Counted from the stretch's first letter, positions 7,424 through 17,385 are shown. The stretch: 64,000 bases of DNA from Collinsella sp. An2 (GCF_002160065.1 NZ_NFJW01000007.1:56609-120608), one strand, 5' to 3'. Translations and numbers: made by a program. Notes: generated by a model from the sequence alone, not told the origin.

Positions 7424-9646
7424 CTACAGATGCAGCACGCGGTCGCGAATCTCTTCGGTGCGGCCCTGGTTCCAGAACTGCGTTCCGATGTAGCCGCAGG
7501 TACGGCGTGCGACGTTCAGCTTCTCCTGGTCGCGGTTGCCGCAGTTCGGGCACTCCCACACCAGCTTGCCGTCGTCCTCGACGATCTTGATCTCGCCGTC
7601 ATAGCCGCAAACCTGGCAGTAATCGCTCTTGGTGTTGAGCTCCGCGTACATGATGTTGTCGTAGATGTACTGCATAACGCGGATGACGGCCTTGAGGTTG
7701 TCCTGCATGTTGGGCACCTCGACGTAGGAGATGGCGCCGCCCGGGGAAAGCGCCTGGAACTCGCTCTCGAACTTGAGCTTGTCAAACGCGTCGATTTCCT
7801 CGGTCACATGCACGTGGTAGCTGTTCGTGATGTAGCCCTTGTCCGTCACGCCCGGAATGATGCCGAAGCGACGCTGCAGGCACTTGGCGAACTTGTAGGT
7901 CGTGGACTCAAGCGGCGTGCCGTAGAGCGAATAGTCGATGTCCTCGGCGGCCTTCCACTCGGCGCACTTATCGTTCATGTGCTGCATGACCGAAAGCGCG
8001 AAGCCCTTGCCGTGCTCATCGGTGTGGCTGGCGCCCGTCATGTACTTCACGCACTCGTAGAGGCCCGCATATCCCAGGCTGATGGTGGAGTACCCGCCAT
8101 AGAGCAGCTTGTCGATGGTCTCGCCCTTGTCCAGGCGCGCGAGCGCACCATACTGCCACAGAATCGGCGCGGCGTCGGAAAGGGTGCCCTTCAGGCGCTC
8201 GTGACGGCAGCGCAGAGCCTTGTGGCAGAGCTCCAGACGCTCGTCGAAGATCTCCCAGAACTTCTTCTCGTCGCCCTTCGAGGACAGCGCGACATCGGGC
8301 AGGTTGATGGTCACGACACCCTGGTTGAAGCGGCCGTAGTACTTGGGCTTGTTCGGCTCGTAGTTCTTGGCGCGAGCGACGTTGTCGTAGCCGTTGCCCG
8401 AACGGTCCGGCGTGAGGAAGCTGCGGCAGCCCATGCAGGTGTAGACATCGCCCTCGCCCGGCTTCTCGCCCTTCGAGAGCTTGAGCTCGCGCATCTTCTT
8501 GGCCGAGATGTAGTCGGGCACCATGCGCTTGGCGGTGCACTTGGCCGCGAGCTGCGTAAGGTAGAAGTACGGGCTGTCCTCGTGGATGTTCTCTTCCTCA
8601 AGCACGTAGATGAGCTTGGGGAACGCCGGCGTGATCCATACGCCCTGCTCGTTCTTTACGCCCTCGTAGCGCTGGCGCAGGGTCTCCTCGATGATCATGG
8701 CCAGGTCGTGCTTCTCGGCCTCGTTACGAGCCTCGCCCAGGTACATGAACACGGTCACGAAGGGCGCCTGGCCGTTCGTGGTCATAAGGGTCACGACCTG
8801 ATACTGGATGGTCTGCACGCCGCGGCGAATCTCGTCGCGCAGGCGGCCTTCGACGACCTCGGAGATCTTGTCCTCGGAGGCATCGACACCCAGCTCCTCG
8901 AGCTCGGCAAGCACCTGGCGGCGGATCTTCTGACGGCTCACGTCCACGAAAGGCGCGAGGTGCGTGAGCGAGATGGACTGCCCGCCGTACTGGCAGGAAG
9001 CAACCTGGGCGATGATCTGCGTAGCGATGTTGCAGGCCGTCGAGAAGCTATGCGGGCGCTCGATGAGTGTGCCGGAAATGACGGTGCCGTTCTGCAGCAT
9101 ATCCTCGAGGTTCACGAGGTCGCAGTTGTGCATGTGCTGCGCAAAGTAGTCGGAGTCATGGAAGTGGATAAGACCCTCGTTGTGCGCCTCGACCACGTCG
9201 GCCGGCAGCAGCACGCGCTGGGTGAGGTCCTTGGAGACCTCGCCTGCCATGTAGTCGCGCTGCACCGAGTTCACCGTGGGGTTCTTGTTGGAGTTCTCCT
9301 GCTTGACCTCTTCGTTGTTGCACTCGATGAGCGAGAGGATCTTGTCGTCGGTGGTGTTCTTCTGGCGCTTCAGGCTCTGTACATAGCGATAGATGATGTA
9401 CTTGCGGGCAACCTCGAACTTGTCGAGCTTCATGAGCTCGTCCTCGACCATGTCCTGGATTTCCTCGACCGAGACGGTGTGGCCGGCATTCTCGCATGCC
9501 TCCGCGACGTTCTGCGAGGCATAGATGACCTGGCGCTCGGTGAGGCGCTCGGACTCAGGGGCATCCAAGTTCGCGGCGCGGATGGCGTTCTCGATCTTGG
9601 TGATGTCGAACGCGACCTCAATACCGCTGCGCTTGATGATCTTCAT
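7424..9646 (-). CDS. nrdD: Anaerobic ribonucleoside-triphosphate reductase
   Basis: N-terminal ATP-cone, C-terminal CQVCGY...CPNCG Zn site and RRTCGYIGTQFWNQGRTEEIRDRV glycyl-radical motif. Confidence 0.97.
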   Translation of the reverse strand: MKIIKRSGIEVAFDITKIENAIRAANLDAPESERLTERQVIYASQNVAEACENAGHTVSVEEIQDMVEDELMKLDKFEVARKYIIYRYVQSLKRQKNTTDDKILSLIECNNEEVKQENSNKNPTVNSVQRDYMAGEVSKDLTQRVLLPADVVEAHNEGLIHFHDSDYFAQHMHNCDLVNLEDMLQNGTVISGTLIERPHSFSTACNIATQIIAQVASCQYGGQSISLTHLAPFVDVSRQKIRRQVLAELEELGVDASEDKISEVVEGRLRDEIRRGVQTIQYQVVTLMTTNGQAPFVTVFMYLGEARNEAEKHDLAMIIEETLRQRYEGVKNEQGVWITPAFPKLIYVLEEENIHEDSPYFYLTQLAAKCTAKRMVPDYISAKKMRELKLSKGEKPGEGDVYTCMGCRSFLTPDRSGNGYDNVARAKNYEPNKPKYYGRFNQGVVTINLPDVALSSKGDEKKFWEIFDERLELCHKALRCRHERLKGTLSDAAPILWQYGALARLDKGETIDKLLYGGYSTISLGYAGLYECVKYMTGASHTDEHGKGFALSVMQHMNDKCAEWKAAEDIDYSLYGTPLESTTYKFAKCLQRRFGIIPGVTDKGYITNSYHVHVTEEIDAFDKLKFESEFQALSPGGAISYVEVPNMQDNLKAVIRVMQYIYDNIMYAELNTKSDYCQVCGYDGEIKIVEDDGKLVWECPNCGNRDQEKLNVARRTCGYIGTQFWNQGRTEEIRDRVLHL

Positions 9647-9717
9647 GTCCCGTCGCCTTTCTTAACGCTGCTTTCTTAACGCTGTTGTGTCGGGTACCCA
9701 TCTTAGCGGTTCCGCGC

Positions 9718-9764
9718 TCACTATATGCAGTAAATGTTTTGCGGGTCATCACTACATATTGTGT
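9718..9764. promoter_or_regulatory. Two NrdR-box-like sites upstream of nrdD
   Basis: TCACTATATGCAGTAA (9718-9733) and TCACTACATATTGTGT (9749-9764), 31 bp start-to-start. Confidence 0.65.
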
Positions 9765-10099
9765 TTTAGCAGGTCAGCATAATTGGTGAATCTTGCCTCA
9801 CATTACTGTGAAGATTTTCAATAACGTCGGTGGGGGCAAAGCCCACGCGTCCCACCTGCGGTTGCCTTGAATGGCGCATACGGGATGGGGTGTCAGCATT
9901 CAACGACTTCTTCACCCTTACGATTCGGCGAGCGGTCAAGAAACCCCCTTGACCAAGATGTTGTGCTCCGCGCGGGCGCGACGGGGCGAGAGCGGGGCGA
10001 CGGCCCCAACGCGAGCATGATGACGCGGCGGCCCAGCGCGCGCCGTCGCAAGCGGACGCGAGGGCCGACGCCGCCATGGGCTCCGACGCCCGCGGCCGC

Positions 10100-11470
10100 C
10101 TACTCCATCGGCAGCTCGACGGTAAAGGTGGTGCGGCCGGCCTCGCTCGTGGCAAAGATGCGGCCGCCGTGGAGCTCGACGATTTCCCGCGCGATGGCGA
10201 GCCCCAGGCCCGCTCCTCCCGTGGAGCTGGCCCTGGCTTCGTCCAAGCGGAAAAACTTGTCGAAAATGGCCTCGAGCTTGTGCGGAGGAATGGTGACCCC
10301 TTCATCCGTGACGGCCACGCGCACGATCTCGGAGGACGCCGCGGAGCCATCTTCCGGCGCGCCCGAGTCGGCACAGGCCGTCGCGCCGTCCGAAGCAGCT
10401 GGCGCAGAGTCGCCGGAGATATCGGCCTCCCCTGCCGCCACGTGCTCGGCAACCACAGCGATCTCTGTGCCCTCGTGGCTATAGGCGATCGCGTTTTTCA
10501 AGATGTTGTTGAACACACGCGCCAGCCGCGCGGCGTCGCCCATGATCATGAGGGCGGGTCCGGGATCGTCGGTGGTAACAACGCGCCCTTCGACCTCCAG
10601 CCGAACAGTGTTCCCATGTGCGCCCAGCAGCGGGTAGAACTCGTCGGCCATCTGCACGAGCAGAAACGACAGGTCGACCGGCTCGAGCTCGAGCTCGATA
10701 TGCGTGAGGTTGTAGCGCGTGATGTCAAAGAACTCGTTGATGAGACGCTCCAGGCGGCGGGCCTTATCCAGCGTGATGCCAACATAGCGGCAGCGCTGCT
10801 CCATGGGCATCTCGGGTATCTCGTCCAAAAGCGACAGGTAACCGATCACCGAGGTCAGAGGCGTTTTGAGGTCGTGCGCCAAATAGGTGATGAGGTCGTT
10901 TTTGCGGGCGGCCTCGTCGCGCAAGGCGCGCTCGTGGTCGAGCATCGTCCCTTTCATCTGGGTCGCCTGCAGGGCCAACGCGTCGTAGCCCTCGGGAAAG
11001 ACCTCGCTCGCCTCGGCATCGTGCCGCATGTAAAACGAGAGCAGCGATGCGGCCTCCTCGACCGTGGCGCGCGAGCGACGACGCGCATACCACCGGGCGA
11101 CCCCAGCCGAGACCACCACCAGCACGATCACGAATATGAGCCCGAGCCTGAGGAAGAACTCCTTGGCGCCCACGGGATCGAATACCAGGTTATAGGTGGT
11201 GTTGGTCTGGTAGTCAACTTCCCAGGAGCTCACGAACGTGTTGAAAAACCAGTTCACGAAGGCGCCGTTCAGCCCGTCATCGACAAAGCGAAACAGCAGA
11301 AGATACAGCATGATGCCGACGCCGATCCCCGCGATGATGACCACGGCGAAGCGCAGGCGCTCACGGTTCTGCCGCTGCCCCCGCGTAGCAGCGAGGTCGG
11401 CCGCGCCTGCAGTGACCGGCGCGTCGGACGACGTGCTCCGACCGCGGCCAGACAGTCCTGCAGGCGGCAT
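10100..11470 (-). CDS. Sensor histidine kinase (VanS-like)
   Basis: Two TM segments, HDLKTPLTSVIGYL H-box, NNILKNAIAYS N-box, GGAGLGLAIAREIVELHGG G-box. Confidence 0.92.
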   Translation of the reverse strand: MPPAGLSGRGRSTSSDAPVTAGAADLAATRGQRQNRERLRFAVVIIAGIGVGIMLYLLLFRFVDDGLNGAFVNWFFNTFVSSWEVDYQTNTTYNLVFDPVGAKEFFLRLGLIFVIVLVVVSAGVARWYARRRSRATVEEAASLLSFYMRHDAEASEVFPEGYDALALQATQMKGTMLDHERALRDEAARKNDLITYLAHDLKTPLTSVIGYLSLLDEIPEMPMEQRCRYVGITLDKARRLERLINEFFDITRYNLTHIELELEPVDLSFLLVQMADEFYPLLGAHGNTVRLEVEGRVVTTDDPGPALMIMGDAARLARVFNNILKNAIAYSHEGTEIAVVAEHVAAGEADISGDSAPAASDGATACADSGAPEDGSAASSEIVRVAVTDEGVTIPPHKLEAIFDKFFRLDEARASSTGGAGLGLAIAREIVELHGGRIFATSEAGRTTFTVELPME

Positions 11471-11489
11471 GGGACCGCCCTGACGAGAT

Positions 11490-12227
11490 TCAGCGTTCAA
11501 TCTTGTATCCACATCCCCATACCGTCTTGATGTATTTCGGGTCCTCGAACGAGTCACCCATCTTTTCGCGCAGGTGCCGTATATGTACGGCGATCGAACC
11601 CGACCCCTTGTCGTAGTAGGCGTCGCCAAACGTCTTGAAATACAGGTCGCGCGCCGAGACGACCGACCCGTTCGCCTCGAGCAGGATGCGCAGGATGGAG
11701 AACTCGGTAGGCGTAAGCGCGAGCGGGCGTTCGTTGAGCGTGCAGGCGTGCGCAGGCACGTCCATGACCAGGCCGGCGTAGGTGATGACCTCCCCCGGTC
11801 GGCGCGTCCCGTGGCCCTCTGCATCCGGCCCGTCGACCTCGGCGCCATAGCGCTTATAGCGTCGCAGCTGCGCCTTTACGCGCGCCACGAGCTCAAGCGG
11901 CAAAAAGGGCTTCGTCACGTAGTCGTCGGCACCCAGGGCAAGGCCGCGGATCTTGTCAATCTCCTCGCCCTTCGCGGTGAGCATGATCACCGGATACGTG
12001 TGGTGCTCGCGGATTTTGCGGCACACCTCGAAGCCATCCGTCCCCGGCATCATGATGTCCAGGACCGCAAGGTCGATCGGAGCGGCCTGAGCGTCCTCTA
12101 TGCGCGCCAGGGCGGCGTCGCCGTCAAGAAACGGCTCGACCACAAAGCCTTCGTTTTCCAGGTAGACCTTCACCAGGTCGCAGATCTCGCGTTCATCGTC
12201 TGCGACGAGGATCCTCTCGCCCGCCAT
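11490..12227 (-). CDS. OmpR/VanR-like response regulator
   Basis: ILVADDE...LAVLDIMMPGTDG...MLTAKGEEIDKIRGLALGADDYVTKPF receiver; winged-helix C-terminus. Confidence 0.95.
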   Translation of the reverse strand: MAGERILVADDEREICDLVKVYLENEGFVVEPFLDGDAALARIEDAQAAPIDLAVLDIMMPGTDGFEVCRKIREHHTYPVIMLTAKGEEIDKIRGLALGADDYVTKPFLPLELVARVKAQLRRYKRYGAEVDGPDAEGHGTRRPGEVITYAGLVMDVPAHACTLNERPLALTPTEFSILRILLEANGSVVSARDLYFKTFGDAYYDKGSGSIAVHIRHLREKMGDSFEDPKYIKTVWGCGYKIER

Positions 12228-12328
12228 GCTCCTCCTTCGACCACGTTCAAGCTGTCGCCACGTCGCGCTTCAGCGTACCGCAGGGCGGGCGCGAAGTCTT
12301 AAAGGAATTGTTAAGGTGACGCGCGGCC

Positions 12329-12498
12329 TTCAACCCGATTGACCCGTGTCCGCACGAGATGCATCATAGAAGAAGAACATATGTTCTAGATTGGCCTTGG
12401 ATGCACCACGGACTTGGGAGGCGTGTCATGCACAGGAGAAAGCGCTATGTGGGTGTGACGCTCAAAGTGGACACCGCCGGCGTGGCGCGACCGATCTC
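12329..12498. repeat. Left copy of ~170-bp direct repeat (target duplication) flanking the IS
   Basis: Appears identical base-for-base to 14482-14651 (constant offset 2153). Confidence 0.93.
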
Positions 12499-12520
12499 CC
12501 GAGTTTTGCAGCATAGTTGA
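12428..12520 (+). pseudogene. Truncated 5' copy of the 88-aa gene, running into the IS end
   Basis: [24 protein letters not shown] then IS-derived RVLQHS*. Confidence 0.8.
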
Positions 12521-12605
12521 ATAGATCAGGCCACATTCGCCCTGCTCAATGGGCTTTTTCTTCGTCGGGATTCTATGACTTTTATGCACGGTGTATATCG
12601 GTGTA

Positions 12606-12614
12606 TGGTATAAT
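12606..12614 (+). promoter_or_regulatory. Extended -10 promoter element for the transposase
   Basis: TGGTATAAT (TGnTATAAT), 35 bp before ATG at 12649. Confidence 0.55.
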
Positions 12615-12648
12615 GCGGGTATATGTTCCCGCAGGTCAGGGGCCGGAT

Positions 12649-14391
12649 ATGTACCTCAGGAAGTCCAGGAAGAAGAACGGGCGCGTCTACCTCACGATCG
12701 TGGAGGGCTACCGCGACGGGCGCGGCAAGAACATGTCGAGGACGGTCGAGAGCCTCGGCTACGTCGACGACCTCGAGAGGTCGGGCATCGCCGACCCGGT
12801 TGCCCACTTCACGGCGGAGTGCGCCAGGCGCAACGAGGCCAGACGGGCTGGGACGGAGCCGGTGATCGCCAAGATCAGCCCCCTGCAGAGGGTCGACAAG
12901 CGCGACGAGGGGGCGCGCCTCGAGCTCGGGGCCGCCGTGGTCGACGCCTACCTCAACCGGGACCTGGGGCTGCTGTCCTTCTTCGAGCGCAGGAGGACGG
13001 CCCGCAAGGTCGGGTTCGACCCCTACCGCGTGCTCGAGCTGCTGGTGTGGGACCGCATCGCGCACCCCTCGTCCAAGAAGGGGGCCTGGGAGAAGAGGGC
13101 CGCGTTCCCCAGGAAGTGCCCCTTCTCGCTCGACGACGTCTACCGCGCGCTCACCTACCTGGACGATAGGCGCGGCGGGCTCGTGGCGCACGCCAACGCC
13201 TCCCTCGAGGCGGCCCGGGGCCCGCGCGACACCCGCGTGCTCTACTACGACGTCACCAACTACTACTTCGAGGCCGAGGGCGAGGACGGGTTCCGCATGC
13301 GCGGGGTCTCCAAGGAGCACAGGCCCAGCCCGATCGTGCAGATGGGGCTGTTCCTGGACGCCGACGGCATCCCCCTGGACTACGCGCTGTTCCCGGGCAA
13401 CGTGCCCGACGTCTCGACGCTCGTGCCGGCGATGGACGCCGCCGGGGTGAGGTTCGGGCCGGACACCCCGGGGCGGGTCGTGGTCGTGGCCGACAGGGGG
13501 CTGAACGCGTCGGCGAACATCGCGCGCTGCGTCCTGGACGGCAACGGCTACGTCTTCTCCCAGAGCGTGCGCGGCGCGGACCGCGAGCTCAAGTCCTGGG
13601 TGCTCTCGGAGGAGGGCTACGCCGCGAACGAGGCCGGGACCTACAAGGTCAAGTCCCGCGTCGGCGAGAAGGCCGTCTACGTGGCCGGCGAGGACGGGCG
13701 CAGGCACCGGGTCATGGTGCCGGTCAAGCAGGTCGCCTTCTGGTCCAGGGACTTCGCCGAGCGCAGCCGCGCCGAGCGCGCCAAGGTCGTCGAGAAGAGC
13801 CTGCGCGCGATCGCGCGCGGCGACGCGGCGCGCGCCTACGAGCGCTCCAGCTCCCGCTACGCGCGGCCCGTTCCGGTGGACCCGGAGACCGGCGAGGTCG
13901 GCGCCACCGCCTGGGCGCTCGACGAGGCCCGGATCGAGGAGGACGCGCGCTGCGACGGCTACTACTGCATCGTCACGAGCGAGCAGGACATGGCCGACGG
14001 CGAGGTCATCGACTGCTACCGCGGCCTCTGGAGGATCGAGGAGTCGTTCCGCGTCGTGAAGGGCGACCTGGGCGCGAGGCCGGTCTACTGCTCGACCGGG
14101 GCCCACATCAGGGCGCACTTCCTGGTCTGCTTCCTGGCCCTGCTCGTCATGCGCCTCATGCAGGCCGACGTCGAGAGGCTGACGGGCTCGCGCCCGTCTG
14201 CGGGCGCCGTCCGGGAGGCCCTCGCGAACGTGGTGGGCCACCGCCTCGACGCGGGCAGCTGGCTGTTCGACTACAGGACCGACCTCACCGACGCGCTCGG
14301 CGACGCCGTCGGGGTGGACCTCACGCGCCGCGTGGCGACCAGGGGCCGCGTCCGCGACATCATGGCCTCCGTGAGGAAACCGAGGAGCTGA
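12649..14391 (+). CDS. IS1634-family transposase
   Basis: MYLRKSRKKNGRVYLTIVEGYRDGRGK...VLYYDVTNYYFEAE...VVVVADRGLNASANI...CYRGLWRIEESFRVVKGDL: DDE (IS4/IS1634-type) catalytic motifs. Confidence 0.93.
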   Translation: MYLRKSRKKNGRVYLTIVEGYRDGRGKNMSRTVESLGYVDDLERSGIADPVAHFTAECARRNEARRAGTEPVIAKISPLQRVDKRDEGARLELGAAVVDAYLNRDLGLLSFFERRRTARKVGFDPYRVLELLVWDRIAHPSSKKGAWEKRAAFPRKCPFSLDDVYRALTYLDDRRGGLVAHANASLEAARGPRDTRVLYYDVTNYYFEAEGEDGFRMRGVSKEHRPSPIVQMGLFLDADGIPLDYALFPGNVPDVSTLVPAMDAAGVRFGPDTPGRVVVVADRGLNASANIARCVLDGNGYVFSQSVRGADRELKSWVLSEEGYAANEAGTYKVKSRVGEKAVYVAGEDGRRHRVMVPVKQVAFWSRDFAERSRAERAKVVEKSLRAIARGDAARAYERSSSRYARPVPVDPETGEVGATAWALDEARIEEDARCDGYYCIVTSEQDMADGEVIDCYRGLWRIEESFRVVKGDLGARPVYCSTGAHIRAHFLVCFLALLVMRLMQADVERLTGSRPSAGAVREALANVVGHRLDAGSWLFDYRTDLTDALGDAVGVDLTRRVATRGRVRDIMASVRKPRS

Positions 14392-14423
14392 GGCGTTCCA
14401 CGTCAATAAATGTCATGCGATAG

Positions 14424-14464
14424 AGGACGGTTCTCCCAGCTAGATACGGGAGAACCGTCCTTTT
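14424..14464 (+). terminator. Rho-independent terminator at the IS 3' end
   Basis: GGACGGTTCTCCC-loop-GGGAGAACCGTCC followed by TTTT. Confidence 0.85.
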
Positions 14465-14481
14465 CTACTGCAAAAGTCAGG

Positions 14482-14651
14482 TTCAACCCGATTGACCCGT
14501 GTCCGCACGAGATGCATCATAGAAGAAGAACATATGTTCTAGATTGGCCTTGGATGCACCACGGACTTGGGAGGCGTGTCATGCACAGGAGAAAGCGCTA
14601 TGTGGGTGTGACGCTCAAAGTGGACACCGCCGGCGTGGCGCGACCGATCTC
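14482..14651. repeat. Right copy of ~170-bp direct repeat (target duplication)
   Basis: See 12329-12498. Confidence 0.93.
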
Positions 14652-14847
14652 TGTGGACTGGAGCAACAAGATCTCGTATCCCGTGGACGAGATCTTGGAC
14701 ATGCGCCACACGAAGGGCAGCATCGGAGGGGACGAGGGGGTGCGCTACACCCTGCGTTTCGGAGGCGTCACCACCTACCTGTGGCGTACGGGCAAGCTCT
14801 GGTTCGTGGAAGAGAAGCTCATCGACACCGACGATTCCGCACTCTAG
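14581..14847 (+). CDS. Conserved-looking hypothetical protein, 88 aa (intact copy regenerated by target duplication)
   Basis: [88 protein letters not shown] with upstream GGGAG. Confidence 0.75.
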
Positions 14848-15022
14848 GGCAAGCCTTTGATCAGTGTTTCTCTGGGCCGTGCCCGCAGGCGTCGAGCAAG
14901 ACGGTGCGCGCTGGTGCGCGCGAAAACGCGCGCTCTTCACGCATAGGGCGCACGAAACCTCGGCGCGGCACATCCGTGGGGTACAGTGAACACGTTGCAA
15001 GCAATGCCGAAAGGAGCCGCAC

Positions 15023-16126
15023 ATGGCACGCATCTACAACAGCCCGGGCAAGTATGTTCAGGGTCCAGACGCCCTTGCCGAACTTGCCCGATACGTCGAG
15101 CCCTTGGGCAGCAAGGTCCTGGCGCTGTCGACGCCGTCCGGCATCGAGCGCATCGGCGACAAGGTGCGCCGCGGATTCGAGTCCTCTTCCGCCGACGTGG
15201 CACTCGAGGCCTTTAACGGCGAGTGCTGCGACACCGAGATCGCACGGCTGGGCGAGGTGGCGCGCGCAGCAGGCTGTGACGTCATCGCCGGCATTGGAGG
15301 CGGCAAGGTGCTCGACACCGCGAAAGCCGTGGCCTACCAGCTGAACGCGCCCGTGATCGTCTGCCCCACGGCGGCATCCTCGGACGCGCCCTGCAGCGCG
15401 CTCTCCGTCATCTATACCGAAGACGGGGCCTTCGATCGATACCTCTATCTCAACGCCAACCCCGACGTGGTCCTCATGGACACCACCGTCATCGCCGCGG
15501 CCCCGCCCCGCCTCATCGTCTCGGGCATGGGAGACGCGCTCGCAACCTATTTCGAAGCCAAGGCGTCGGTCGACGCGGACGGCAGCACCTGTGCAGGCGG
15601 CCAGGCAACGGCTGCGGCTCTTGCCCTGGCGCGCCTGTGCTACGACACCCTCATGGCCGACGGCGTGAAGGCGAAGCTCGCCGTCGAGGCAGGTTGCCTC
15701 ACACCGGCCGTGGAGCACGTCATCGAAGCCAACACGCTGCTCTCGGGCATCGGCTTTGAAAGCTGCGGCCTCGCGGCGGCCCACGCCGTTCACAACGGCC
15801 TTACGCTGCTGCCGGAGACACACGCGATGCTTCACGGCGAGAAGGTGGCATTCGGCGCGCTCGTACAGCTGGTGCTGGAAGACGCCCCCACCGAGACCAT
15901 AGAGCAGGTCCTAGGCTTCTGCATGGAAGTCGGCCTACCTACGACGCTTGCGGACCTCGGCGTGGAAGATGCCTCGCGCGACCACCTGATGCCCGTCGCC
16001 GAACGCGCTTGCGCCGCGACCGACACCATGGGCAACCTCCCCTTCGCGGTCACGCCCGCCATGGTGTGCGACGCCATCATCGCAGCCGACGCGCTGGGAC
16101 GCTACTACCACCTCGACGGCGAATAG
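15023..16126 (+). CDS. gldA: Glycerol dehydrogenase-family iron alcohol dehydrogenase
   Basis: GIGGGKVLDTAKAVA, PTAASSDAPCSALSVIYTEDG, HAVHNGLTLLPETHAMLHGEKVAFG. Confidence 0.93.
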   Translation: MARIYNSPGKYVQGPDALAELARYVEPLGSKVLALSTPSGIERIGDKVRRGFESSSADVALEAFNGECCDTEIARLGEVARAAGCDVIAGIGGGKVLDTAKAVAYQLNAPVIVCPTAASSDAPCSALSVIYTEDGAFDRYLYLNANPDVVLMDTTVIAAAPPRLIVSGMGDALATYFEAKASVDADGSTCAGGQATAAALALARLCYDTLMADGVKAKLAVEAGCLTPAVEHVIEANTLLSGIGFESCGLAAAHAVHNGLTLLPETHAMLHGEKVAFGALVQLVLEDAPTETIEQVLGFCMEVGLPTTLADLGVEDASRDHLMPVAERACAATDTMGNLPFAVTPAMVCDAIIAADALGRYYHLDGE

Positions 16127-16136
16127 TGCGGCGACA

Positions 16137-17075
16137 TCACGACCCGATGAGCACCGTCACGAGCGGAATCGTTGCAATCGAGCCGATGATGGAGAGAAAC
16201 GTGGTCTGAAGCATGGGCATGACATCGCGGTCGTGCTGGAGGCAAAAGAGGATTCCCGCCGTCGCAACCGGCATGGAGCAGTCGATGACCACAATGCCCA
16301 GCAGGTAGGTGTCGAGCGGGAAAAGGCGAGCCACCGCCAGGCTCGCGAGCGGGATGATCAACAGGCGCGCCGCGCACGCCACGTAGGCGCGCCAGTTGCC
16401 CAGCATGGCAAGGGGCTGGTAGTTAGCAAGCGAAGAGCCGGTGACCAGCAGGGCAAGCGGCGTGGTCATCTGCCCCACGATCGACACCGAGTCGCCTATC
16501 AGACCGAGGTCGCTGATGCCCAGCATGGCCAGCACGAACACGACCACGCTCATGACGAGCGTAGGGCTCTTGAGCGACCCCATGGCGTGGCGCAGGCGGC
16601 GGGCAAGCCCTTGTTCCGACGTGGCGTCGAACATGATGGCACCAGCGCTGAACAGTGCGAAGTTGGCAGGAATGAGCGAGATCGCAGCATAGAGCAGCGC
16701 CTCATCGCCAAAAATCGCTGAAATGACCGGGAGACCGATGAAGCCACAGTTGCCAAACGCCATGGCGAACTGATAGACGCCGCGTGAGCCGTCGGGAACC
16801 CGCAAGACGGCCGTGACCACAACCGCGATCACGATCGCGACCACATAGGTCGCCAACGTCGCAGCCATGATGAGCAGCATGACGCCCGTCTCGGGCAAGA
16901 CGGGCGTGCTGCCCAGCGATGAGAGAATCGTGCAGGGCAGACCGATGTTCATGACGAGGCGGGAGAGCCCCGAGTCGAGTTGGTCATCGAGGAAACCCAG
17001 CTTGTGCACGGCCCAGCCCAACAGGATGGGCAACGAGACCATAAGCATCTGCGAGGCAACGAACTGGAACTCCAC
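16137..17075 (-). CDS. AEC (auxin efflux carrier) family permease
   Basis: Multi-TM; MNIGLPCTILSS, GNCGFIGLPV. Confidence 0.85.
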   Translation of the reverse strand: MEFQFVASQMLMVSLPILLGWAVHKLGFLDDQLDSGLSRLVMNIGLPCTILSSLGSTPVLPETGVMLLIMAATLATYVVAIVIAVVVTAVLRVPDGSRGVYQFAMAFGNCGFIGLPVISAIFGDEALLYAAISLIPANFALFSAGAIMFDATSEQGLARRLRHAMGSLKSPTLVMSVVVFVLAMLGISDLGLIGDSVSIVGQMTTPLALLVTGSSLANYQPLAMLGNWRAYVACAARLLIIPLASLAVARLFPLDTYLLGIVVIDCSMPVATAGILFCLQHDRDVMPMLQTTFLSIIGSIATIPLVTVLIGS

Positions 17076-17385
17076 GGGACCCCCTACCGGTGACGACGCG
17101 CCGGCAGCGGGTACGGCGCGCACATGTTGTAACGGATAAAACTCTAACCCCGTCGAGGCGCAAGCGAACAGAGAATCTGCCCGCACCGAGAAGCGCGACG
17201 TCTGGGACCCCTCGGTCGCCGTGCTCATATCGCCACGTCACAGGCCATGTTTCAACATGACGCGACACGCTGAATAGCCTCGAGCGACGCGCCAGCGTGC
17301 TAGAATACCTGTTTTTGAACAACGCTCCGGGCCGGACGAACCTCAGAGCCCCGGCCATCATCAAACGTCATATCTGGAGGCGGCC

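Larger units (their letters stand above)
12499..14481 (+). mobile_element. IS1634-family-like insertion sequence (~1983 bp)
   Basis: Terminal inverted repeats CCCGAGTTTTGCAG (left; includes ambiguous base 12498) and CCTGACTTTTGCAG (reverse complement of right end), single transposase, long flanking direct repeats. Confidence 0.88.

Noticed and set aside
7430-9679. 749-aa + strand ORF
   Set aside because: Antisense shadow of nrdD.
9766-9900. Reverse ORF tail QPQVGRVGFAPTDVIENLHSNVRQDSPIMLTC
   Set aside because: Looks peptide-like but lacks a plausible start or RBS and overlaps the nrdD promoter region; probably chance.
12526-14406. 626-aa reverse ORF across the transposase
   Set aside because: Antisense shadow; low-complexity V/D/R/G-rich translation.
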